Positions 1 to 4,999 of a DNA stretch of 9,633 nt are shown here, in pieces (the stretch's first letter is position 1; every line of letters starts with the position of its first letter). The DNA is from an uncultured Saprospiraceae bacterium (GTDB lineage: Bacteria > Bacteroidota > Bacteroidia > Chitinophagales > Saprospiraceae). A program made the translations under genes and the position numbers. Below the pieces are notes generated by a model. That model saw nothing but the letters and a program-made list of their open reading frames with translations, had not been told where the DNA came from and ran no database searches. The DNA lies in contig CAKZUM010000765.1 of the NCBI GenBank assembly GCA_937921525.1, forward strand, positions 1-9,633, read 5' to 3'.

Positions 1-144
1 TGAAATAATAAATTTACATTTTTCTACTTGTTCTTTTTCCTTTCTACATCGTTGAAAAGCCTCGTGATAGCTAGGCTATCCCTACGTTTTTCGCCTTGTA
101 GAAAGAAAAAATAACGGCGCATAAAAACGCAATTTATTAATTCA
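1..144. repeat. Nested imperfect inverted repeat, MITE-like
   Basis: The outer arms are 1-23 and the reverse complement of 123-144; they agree at 19 of 22 aligned positions with one gap. Inside them, 34-48 (TTTTTCCTTTCTACA) pairs with 97-110 (TGTAGAAAGAAAAA) with a single bulged base. At the centre is a perfect 6-bp hairpin, GATAGC-TAG-GCTATC (66-80), and a further GAAAA/TTTTC pairing flanks it. The whole segment could therefore fold into one long interrupted hairpin on either strand. It contains no ORF. This architecture fits a miniature transposable element or a dispersed palindromic repeat, but only one copy is visible and no target-site duplication can be checked because the left arm starts at the window edge. 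Confidence 0.5.
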
Positions 145-233
145 TCATTCCTTAGGTGTCGATCTGTCAGACTTTTGATATTCAATTAGTGCAATTTCTA
201 CAAAAAAAGCAATATACTACCCTATTTTATATA

Positions 234-270
234 AAAAAAGCCCCAATCAAGAGCTGATTGAGGCTTTTTT
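234..270 (-). terminator. Intrinsic terminator of rpmE2
   Basis: A 16-bp stem (234-249 with 255-270) has a 5-nt loop and lies 18 nt past the rpmE2 stop. In the minus-strand RNA the only imperfect position is a G-U wobble, whereas on the plus strand it would be a C-A mismatch. The minus-strand hairpin ends in a run of U. Both facts support termination of the minus-strand rpmE2 transcript. Confidence 0.85.
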
Positions 271-288
271 CCACTAGTGTCAGGTAAA

Positions 289-570
289 TTACCCTTCTTC
301 TCTAGCTGATGGATTCTTTTCTGAAAATTTCGCAAACTTCTTATTGAACTTATCAATACGACCTGCTGTATCCACAAATTTCATCTTACCTGTATAAAAC
401 GGGTGAGACTTGCTTGATATTTCTAATTTAATCAATGGATATTCTTGTCCATCTTCCCAAGTAATGGTATCCTTAGTAGGTGCACAAGATTTTGTTAAAA
501 AAGAGTAATCCGCTGATAAATCTTGGAATACTACTACACGATAATCTTCTGGATGAATATCTTTTTTCAT
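289..570 (-). CDS. rpmE2: 50S ribosomal protein L31 type B
   Basis: This is a 93-residue large-subunit ribosomal protein of the L31 type B family. The start MKKDIHPEDY, the segment FLTKSC (24-29), the HPFYTGK motif (56-62) and DTAGRIDKF (67-75) are the recognisable family signatures, and the length is usual for type B. Type A L31 carries a CxxC zinc ribbon. Here the only cysteine is Cys29, so this is the zinc-free form, which in many bacteria supports ribosomes under zinc limitation; in Bacteroidota it is often the only L31, and that may be the case here. The gene is monocistronic on sequence evidence: a TAnnTTTG promoter box lies about 33 nt upstream and a strong terminator 18 nt downstream. 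No Shine-Dalgarno sequence is evident, as is usual in this phylum. Confidence 0.96.
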   Translation of the reverse strand: MKKDIHPEDYRVVVFQDLSADYSFLTKSCAPTKDTITWEDGQEYPLIKLEISSKSHPFYTGKMKFVDTAGRIDKFNKKFAKFSEKNPSAREEG

Positions 571-602
571 GACTATTATTTCTTTTTGTACTAAAACGGC
601 TG

Positions 603-610
603 CAAAGATA
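603..610 (-). promoter_or_regulatory. Bacteroidota -7 promoter box for rpmE2
   Basis: The minus strand reads TATCTTTG, a match to the Bacteroidota -7 consensus TAnnTTTG. It lies 32 nt upstream of the rpmE2 ATG, so transcription would start near 595-598 and give a short leader. I see no clear TTTG at the -33 position; that region is simply AT-rich. Confidence 0.65.
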
Positions 611-639
611 ATAAATTTTTATTAATAATACTAGTTTTC

Positions 640-760
640 AGAGCAGAGAACAGAGAGCAGAGAAAAGAGACGTATTTCATTCAACAAACCAAATTTTGTC
701 TATTCCTTCCTGCGTGCCTCGGCAGGCAGGTTAAATGAGATAAGTCTCTACTCTGTTCTA
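640..760. repeat. REP/MITE-like inverted repeat with GC-rich palindromic core
   Basis: An 11-bp purine-rich direct repeat, AGAGCAGAGAA, occurs at 640-650 and 654-664. Outer inverted arms AGAACAGAG (647-655) and CTCTGTTCT (751-759) pair perfectly. A second arm pair, 666-685 with 730-749, matches at 17 of 20 positions. Inside is the palindrome CCTGCGTGCC-TC-GGCAGGCAGG (709-730), with 10-bp arms and one mismatch, much richer in GC than its surroundings. There is no ORF. It sits neatly between the exbD terminator (783-816) and the rpmE2 promoter (603-610), as dispersed intergenic elements tend to do. Its repeat status is inferred from structure only. Confidence 0.5.
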
Positions 761-782
761 AACAATAACGGGTAGAGCAAAT

Positions 783-816
783 AAAAAAGGGATAGTGTCA
801 ACACCATCCCTTTTTT
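783..816 (-). terminator. Intrinsic terminator of the exbBD cluster
   Basis: A 15-bp stem (783-797 with 802-816) has a TCAA loop in plus orientation and lies 20 nt after the last exbD stop. In the minus-strand RNA the single imperfect pair becomes a G-U wobble, and the stem runs into six U residues. It closes the exbB-to-exbD transcript. Confidence 0.85.
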
Positions 817-836
817 ATATTTTTTAAAGTATCATA

Positions 837-1307
837 CTATTCCTCTACAGGTTTAGCAGAATAATTTACCCGAAGTTGGTTCGCTTTTCTCAAGGCTGTT
901 TTCACATCCTGGATAATACCCATTGTCACCTCACCATCCACTCTTAAAGAAGAGGTGATTCTATTGTGCTGTGCCTCTGACAATTTTACCTTGTGCTTTT
1001 CAATGAAAAGTGGAATTTCTCCCATGCTGTTAGCGATCTTATCGCCCAATTGCATTCTCGGCTTAGTGCCATACAATGACTGGTATCTTTCCGTTGGTTT
1101 CCCTACATAAATGTGGTGCACCAATGATTTTTGCTCTAACTTCGTTAATTCTGAAGCCTTAGGAACACTCACTACTACTTTCTTTTCTGCATCTCTCAAT
1201 ACTGTTGTTACCATAAAGAAGAATAACAACATGAAGATAATATCTGGTAAAGAAGCAGTAGATACTTCTGGAGAGGCTTTACCTCTTTTTTTCTTAAATT
1301 TAGCCAT
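837..1307 (-). CDS. exbD: ExbD/TolR-family proton-channel protein (exbD, distal copy)
   Basis: This 156-residue inner-membrane protein belongs to the ExbD/TolR family, the partner of ExbB in the proton-driven motor that normally energises TonB. A short basic cytoplasmic tail (1-18) precedes one membrane helix (about 20-38). Asp22, in SLPDIIFMLLFFFMV, matches the essential membrane aspartate of the family (Asp25 of E. coli ExbD). The rest is a periplasmic domain; the C-terminal part with LRVDGEV (121-127) followed by a long helix resembles the usual ExbD fold. A 25-40-residue insertion before it makes the protein slightly longer than the enterobacterial form. It is the last gene of the cluster: 49 nt separate it from the preceding exbD, and a strong terminator follows. 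It is clearly different in sequence from the other ExbD, so the two are probably not interchangeable. Confidence 0.9.
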   Translation of the reverse strand: MAKFKKKRGKASPEVSTASLPDIIFMLLFFFMVTTVLRDAEKKVVVSVPKASELTKLEQKSLVHHIYVGKPTERYQSLYGTKPRMQLGDKIANSMGEIPLFIEKHKVKLSEAQHNRITSSLRVDGEVTMGIIQDVKTALRKANQLRVNYSAKPVEE

Positions 1308-1356
1308 GTTACTTTTTTTCAGTTAAAGAAATAGCTGGTGTTCTAAAAAAGCAAAA

Positions 1357-1911
1357 TTACTCCTCACCGAAGTTAGTAGGTTCTGCTTCAGAAATAACTA
1401 AAGGAAACTTTGATCTAATTTCTTTACGCATTGCTATTGGCAGATCGTCTGAATAAGGTTTACCATATCTTCTTTGAGATTCTTCCTCCCAAAGTTCAGA
1501 GTATGCTGCTTTTAACTGATCATAAACACCTAGATACGTCTCGTAATTAGTACCACGGTCATTCTTAAGCGAAATGATCGCTTTATTAGGTGCCTCAGCT
1601 AGATCCTCCAATCTTCTTGGATTAGAAATGAACTCTTTAGTTCTATCCTTTAAATCTACTACATCAGCAGGTTCTCCTCTTACCAATAACTGATTTTGAG
1701 CATTTACCAAAACGGAAAGAACATTTCGTTTCTTCAATTTTGTAATATCTGGCTCTTCTTCAGACCATGGTGGTAGCTTTACGAAAATACCTTTATCAAC
1801 GTCAATAGTTGTAGTAACTAAGAAGAAGATCAATAACAAGAAGGCAATATCTGCCATAGATCCCGCATTGATTTCGTTCTTCATTCTATCTCTAGAGCTA
1901 GTCCTTGCCAT
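1357..1911 (-). CDS. exbD: ExbD/TolR-family proton-channel protein (exbD, proximal copy)
   Basis: This second ExbD/TolR-family protein has 184 residues, longer than the roughly 140 of enterobacterial ExbD. The N-terminal basic stretch is followed by a membrane helix (about 19-37) containing Asp21 in SMADIAFLLLIFFLVTT, the family's proton-path aspartate. The periplasmic part holds a TolR/ExbD-like region (about 64-135; AIISLKNDRGTNYETYLGVY at 111-130 corresponds to the conserved end of the fold). It continues into an extra, strongly charged C-terminal extension (about 138-184) that the other ExbD lacks. It starts 21 nt after the stop of the four-helix membrane protein and is followed 49 nt later by the second exbD, so co-transcription is likely. 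Paired different exbD genes are common in Bacteroidota; the reason for two is not shown by the sequence. Confidence 0.9.
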   Translation of the reverse strand: MARTSSRDRMKNEINAGSMADIAFLLLIFFLVTTTIDVDKGIFVKLPPWSEEEPDITKLKKRNVLSVLVNAQNQLLVRGEPADVVDLKDRTKEFISNPRRLEDLAEAPNKAIISLKNDRGTNYETYLGVYDQLKAAYSELWEEESQRRYGKPYSDDLPIAMRKEIRSKFPLVISEAEPTNFGEE

Positions 1912-1932
1912 ATTTATAGTATTTTAAATGGT

Positions 1933-2400
1933 TTATTTAAAGAAGTTTCTTAACTCAGATAAGACGAAAGCGGCCATAGCCAATCCTACCAAAAGTAAGC
2001 CTCCTCCAATAGCACCATTAATAAAAGTACTCTGAGCATCTGTTACATCGAATTCGCCCATTGTTCTAACAACACCAGCAGAGTTTGCACCCGCTAGAGA
2101 TTGACCCGCAAAATACAATACTGCTAAGCCTATTATTGCTGCTATCGCCGCTATCGCCCCTTTTGGATTTGATAAGGTTTGAAACACGCCGAAAAGCAAT
2201 GCAAAAATGGCACATAATGCTGTCAGTCCAGCAGCAGCATATAGTCCAAAGTTAAAAATATTAGTTGTTCCTCTTTGATCTTCTGCCAAGGCATTAAATC
2301 CTGACAGTCCTGAAAAAACAGAAAACAAGAAAATGGCAGTAATAGCTAGACCTATCAGGAAGGCTACTAACTGTCCATTTTTGGATAAAAAATTATACAT
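1933..2400 (-). CDS. Four-helix membrane protein of unknown function in the exb cluster
   Basis: This 155-residue, very hydrophobic protein has four predicted membrane helices at about 10-32, 50-73, 81-99 and 127-148, with short loops. The longest loops are about 33-49 and 100-126; the latter contains the only notable acidic stretch (EFDVTDAQ). It is rich in Ala, Gly and Leu, and I see no catalytic motif and no TolQ/ExbB signature. I do not recognise a named family. Its position between exbB and exbD, 21 nt from the following exbD and on the same strand, is an arrangement I associate with Bacteroidota exb loci. That suggests an accessory subunit or assembly factor of the motor in the inner membrane, but this is an inference from context. 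A 189-nt gap separates it from exbB, so it may also have its own promoter, though I find no clean TAnnTTTG box there. Confidence 0.8.
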   Translation of the reverse strand: MYNFLSKNGQLVAFLIGLAITAIFLFSVFSGLSGFNALAEDQRGTTNIFNFGLYAAAGLTALCAIFALLFGVFQTLSNPKGAIAAIAAIIGLAVLYFAGQSLAGANSAGVVRTMGEFDVTDAQSTFINGAIGGGLLLVGLAMAAFVLSELRNFFK

Positions 2401-2589
2401 AGTTCTTATCTATTATTAGACTTCACACCAGCTTTAATGTAGTCTTTACATCTTATTAGATGCATCAACAATTAATTTTGGTGTACGAATTGTACTTATT
2501 TGTAAAGTCTTTTAATTACGAGATACCTATTACCCAATAAAACTAGTGGGCATAGTAAATGTCTTTACCTAACAACACAGAATATTCAA
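2401..2589 (-). other. 189-nt gap between exbB and the membrane-protein gene
   Basis: This spacer is unusually long for an otherwise compact cluster. It has no usable ORF. It contains a short hairpin, ACATCT-TATT-AGATGC (2448-2463), and several copies of GTCTTTAC or its reverse complement (around 2442, 2502 and 2562). No T-run follows a stem, so I do not see a terminator, and no strict -7 box is present. It could be processed RNA leader, a weak internal promoter, or nothing. Confidence 0.3.
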
Positions 2590-3309
2590 TTACTTGAATA
2601 CTTTGTTATCAGCCATTACATCTACTAAAGCAATAGAAGATTCCTCCATCTTGCCAACGATACCGTCAATCTTGTTAACGATGTAGTTGTAAAATATCTG
2701 TAAAATAATAGCAGTAATCAAACCGAATACTGTTGTCAATAAGGCTACCTTGATACCACCTGCAACGACTGATGGAGAAAGGTCACCTACTGCCTGAATT
2801 CTGTCAAAGGCTTGAATCATACCGATTACCGTACCCATGAAACCAAGCATCGGTGCAATGGCAATAAATAAAGAAATCCAAACTAATCCTTTTTCTAAAA
2901 GACCCATTTGAACACCACCGTAAGAAACGATCGCTTTTTCTACTGCTTCAGGACCACCACCTGCATTTTTTAATCCTTCATAAAGGACACTTGCTGTTGG
3001 GCCAGGTGTAGACTTGCAAATTTCTTTTGCACCTTCCAAATCGCCAGCAGCTAGGCTGTCGTTGATTTTACCCATTAATTTGTCAGTGTTAGTAGAAGCG
3101 ATGTTTAACGTAATAATACGCTCAATACAGAATGCTAATCCTAAGATTCCACAAATCAATACGAGACTCATAAACTGCCAGTCTCCCTCGATAAACTTTT
3201 GCTTTAATGTTTGAAATCCAGAAGCCTCCGCTTCCTGAGCAAACATTTCGATTGCACCATTGAATGAGGCAACACCGAATACGAGCAATAGAGCTAAAAT
3301 TTTTCGCAT
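2590..3309 (-). CDS. exbB: ExbB (MotA/TolQ/ExbB proton channel family)
   Basis: This 239-residue inner-membrane protein would form the pentameric channel around ExbD in the proton-driven motor for TonB-type energy transfer. Residues 1-24 form an extra hydrophobic, signal-like N-terminus, after which come three membrane helices (about 46-66, 142-167, 184-209). The diagnostic block is APMLGFMGTVIGMIQAF (152-168), followed by GGIKVALLTTVFGL (184-197) and FYNY (206-209). Thr160 and Thr192 or Thr193 fall where E. coli ExbB has its channel threonines. By eye, the third-helix glutamate of E. coli ExbB (Glu176) aligns with Val188 here, next to Lys187. It is the first gene of the cluster, 245 nt downstream of a tRNA-Ser gene on the same strand. 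I find only near-matches to a promoter (minus-strand TAACTTTA at 3334-3341) and no convincing Fur box. Confidence 0.93.
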   Translation of the reverse strand: MRKILALLLVFGVASFNGAIEMFAQEAEASGFQTLKQKFIEGDWQFMSLVLICGILGLAFCIERIITLNIASTNTDKLMGKINDSLAAGDLEGAKEICKSTPGPTASVLYEGLKNAGGGPEAVEKAIVSYGGVQMGLLEKGLVWISLFIAIAPMLGFMGTVIGMIQAFDRIQAVGDLSPSVVAGGIKVALLTTVFGLITAIILQIFYNYIVNKIDGIVGKMEESSIALVDVMADNKVFK

Positions 3310-3430
3310 AGTTCAATAAATTTTGCTAATGTTTAAAGTTAATTTTTTAAAAAAAAATGTGTTCAAGACATTTCAAGCAAAAAGATGTGATTGTTGTTCG
3401 TAATCTTCGCTTCTCAATGATCTTAATCTT

Positions 3431-3463
3431 GAACTCGTTTAAGAATAATTCCTAAACAAGTTC
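3431..3463 (-). other. Long hairpin upstream of exbB
   Basis: Arms 3431-3446 and 3448-3463 are inverted repeats with two mismatches as DNA. In the minus-strand RNA both mismatches become G-U wobbles, giving a stem of up to 16 pairs. It lies between the 3' end of tRNA-Ser and exbB, both read on this strand. No U-run follows, so it is not a classic terminator. It may end or process the tRNA transcript or structure the exbB leader. TTCAAG boxes occur nearby at 3362-3367 and 3372-3377. Confidence 0.5.
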
Positions 3464-3554
3464 TTTGTATAAATGAAAAGTAAAATGGTTTTTAGTCAAA
3501 ATCATCTTACAACAATGATTCCTTCTATACTCCATTTTATTTTTTATTTCCGTG

Positions 3555-3642
3555 CGGAGAGAGAGGGATTCGAACCCTCGGTACGCTTTTGGCGCACACA
3601 CGCTTTCCAGGCGTGCTCCTTAAGCCACTCGGACACCTCTCC
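3555..3642 (-). tRNA. tRNA-Ser (anticodon GGA)
   Basis: This 88-nt class II tRNA reads on the minus strand. The acceptor stem is GGAGAGG (from 3642) with UCUCUCC (3562-3556), including one G-U pair, and the discriminator is G (3555). The anticodon stem CACGC/GCGTG encloses the loop CTGGAAA, giving anticodon GGA (3606-3608), which reads UCC and UCU serine codons. The long variable arm (TGCGC-CAAAA-GCGTA) is diagnostic for a serine-type tRNA, and the T arm is GAGGG-TTCGAAT-CCCTC. The 3' CCA is not encoded. The plus-strand ORF running through this gene is spurious. Confidence 0.97.
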
Positions 3643-4037
3643 CTTAGTTCGTTATTCTGTCGGAATTTCCAAATCCCGTTTTCTAAATATATCCCAATGA
3701 TAAGAATGTTCTATTTTTTATAATAATATTTCCTTCCTTCTTTAGTAAAAGGAGGTGTTTTTACAAATATTAGGATATAATACGATAGAATTCGGTTAGT
3801 AACGAATAAAAAATAATCGTTACTTAGGTAGGATTGATAAACCTTTTCAATACCAATTAGTATTTTCATCACAGTTTCAAACAAGAGATCTTTTTCACTT
3901 ATAAGAAAATTGCTACCCAAGAAATGCAAAAATTGTAAAATCTTACTACAAAACAAAAAATAATGCGATTTCTTTATGGGAATTTAAAAATAACATATTA
4001 TAAAAGTGTGGCACTAAAGTAGAAAATAAGATTCAAT
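3643..4037. other. AT-rich intergenic stretch without a convincing gene
   Basis: This 395-nt region between tatD and tRNA-Ser is strongly AT-rich. A minus-strand reading frame of 81 codons (3711-3956) exists, but its composition (mostly Phe, Leu, Ile, Tyr, Lys) is what random AT-rich DNA gives, and it has no recognisable motif. A small hairpin sits at 3736-3755. I see no clear terminator for tatD and no strict promoter box for the tRNA; a near-match TATATTTA (minus strand, about 3684-3691) is the best candidate. Confidence 0.5.
3736..3755. repeat. Short palindrome CCTTCTTT/AAAGGAGG
   Basis: An 8-bp stem (3736-3743 with 3748-3755) with an AGTA loop pairs fully in plus-strand RNA if one U-G wobble is allowed. 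It is followed on the plus strand by TGTTTTTA. It resembles short CCTCCTTT-type palindromes seen dispersed in many genomes, or a weak plus-strand terminator, although no plus-strand gene precedes it. Confidence 0.3.
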
Positions 4038-4841
4038 TCACCTAGTCTTACCAAATAAAAGTGATTTTTTTGCGCTATGAACAAAAATATTTTTGGCGTT
4101 TTGGCTAGTAATGTCAGTAATCTTTTCTAGTTTCATCCCTTTTACCAATGCTAATTTTTCTGCAATTAACCGCACATATCCACTCTCGTTACGCTTACCC
4201 CTGTAAGGCGTAGGTGCCAAATATGGCGCATCCGTTTCTAAAACTAGATGTTTTAAGTCAATGGAAGCCAATGTTTTATCTAATCCAGCTTTCTTAAATG
4301 TCAGTACACCACCTATCCCCAAATGAAAGCCTTGTTCGATAATTGCTTCTGCTTCTTCTACTGATCCACCAAAACAATGAAAAATCCCTCGGAGCCGATC
4401 ATGCTTTTCTTCTCTCAATACCTCTAATACCTCTTGAGTTGATTTTCGGGAATGAATCACTATTGGAATATCTAAGTCTATTGCCCATCTTATTTGTCGG
4501 CGAAAGGCCTCTTTTTGTTCTTCAATGTAGGTGGTATCCCAGTGAAGGTCTATACCTATTTCCCCAACTGCGCAAAAATGTCGCTTTCCTAACCACTCTT
4601 CTACTATTGCTAACTCTTTTTCAAAATCCGCTTTTACTGAACATGGATGTAAGCCCATCATCGCATAGCAATTTTCTGGGTAAGCTGCTTCGAGTGCCAA
4701 CATATCCGCAATACTACTGCTGTCTATATTTGGTAAGTAAAATTCTTTTACATTATTGGCGATCGCTCGATTAATCATCATTTCTCGATCGTCTTTAAAT
4801 TGATCTAAGTATATGTGCGTGTGGGTATCTATTAAGTGCAT
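4038..4841 (-). CDS. TatD-family metal-dependent hydrolase
   Basis: This 267-residue cytoplasmic TIM-barrel hydrolase of the TatD/YcfH family has the usual full length (about 260). Every expected metal ligand is visible: His7 and His9 in DTHTHI, Glu94 in GEIGID, His130 in VIHSR, His155 in IFHCFGG and Asp204 in ETDAPYLAP. GLHPC at 63-67 is also typical. Members are metal-dependent deoxyribonucleases or exonucleases, and some act on D-aminoacyl-tRNA; the sequence alone does not say which activity this one has. The last dozen residues (KKSLLFGKTR) are a variable tail. The gene stands alone: a TAnnTTTG promoter box lies 58 nt upstream, and no partner gene is adjacent on the same strand without a gap. 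The start at 4841 gives the family-typical N-terminus M-x-L-I-D-T-H. Confidence 0.95.
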   Translation of the reverse strand: MHLIDTHTHIYLDQFKDDREMMINRAIANNVKEFYLPNIDSSSIADMLALEAAYPENCYAMMGLHPCSVKADFEKELAIVEEWLGKRHFCAVGEIGIDLHWDTTYIEEQKEAFRRQIRWAIDLDIPIVIHSRKSTQEVLEVLREEKHDRLRGIFHCFGGSVEEAEAIIEQGFHLGIGGVLTFKKAGLDKTLASIDLKHLVLETDAPYLAPTPYRGKRNESGYVRLIAEKLALVKGMKLEKITDITSQNAKNIFVHSAKKSLLFGKTR

Positions 4842-4899
4842 GGATTAATTACAGTATTGCTTTCTATTATGATAGATGCAGATTCTTTAAAAATAGTTA

Positions 4900-4907
4900 C
4901 AAAGATA
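4900..4907 (-). promoter_or_regulatory. Bacteroidota -7 promoter box for the tatD-family gene
   Basis: The minus strand reads TATCTTTG, the same octamer as in front of rpmE2, 58 nt upstream of the start codon. A transcription start near 4892-4895 is expected. No TTTG is evident at -33. Confidence 0.6.
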
Positions 4908-4952
4908 CGGGAATGAGGGAAAGGAGGGAATCGGTGGGTTTAATAAATAGTT

Positions 4953-4985
4953 AGATCATGGTGATTTTAAAAATCACCATGATCT
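4953..4985 (-). terminator. Perfect 33-nt palindrome after the HYR-protein gene
   Basis: AGATCATGGTGATTTT (4953-4968) and its exact reverse complement (4970-4985) flank one central base. It begins 14 nt past the stop of the large secreted protein gene and lies upstream of the tatD promoter, so a terminator or 3'-end stabilising role for the minus-strand transcript is likely. It lacks a pure U-run (AACTATTTATTAAA follows), so it is not a canonical intrinsic terminator. Being perfectly symmetrical, it could equally bind a dimeric protein. Confidence 0.55.
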
Positions 4986-4999
4986 CGAATAAATAGAAT

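Noticed and set aside
34..110. Long hairpin considered as a terminator of a gene left of the window
   Set aside because: No U-run follows the stem on either strand in terminator position, and the outer arms extend well beyond it, so a repeat element explains it better.
3310..3554. Fur-type iron box upstream of exbB
   Set aside because: AT-rich words such as AATGATCTTAATC are present, but no convincing 19-bp palindromic Fur box is seen.
3473..3700. Plus-strand reading frame of 75 codons
   Set aside because: It runs antisense through the tRNA-Ser gene; such frames are a well-known annotation artefact.
3711..3956. Minus-strand reading frame of 81 codons in the gene-poor stretch
   Set aside because: The composition is that expected of random AT-rich DNA. 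There are no motifs, no promoter, and it covers the short palindrome at 3736-3755.
4343..4774. Plus-strand frame of 143 codons opposite the TatD-family gene
   Set aside because: It is antisense to a gene with all catalytic residues intact; its leucine-rich translation mirrors the opposite coding strand.
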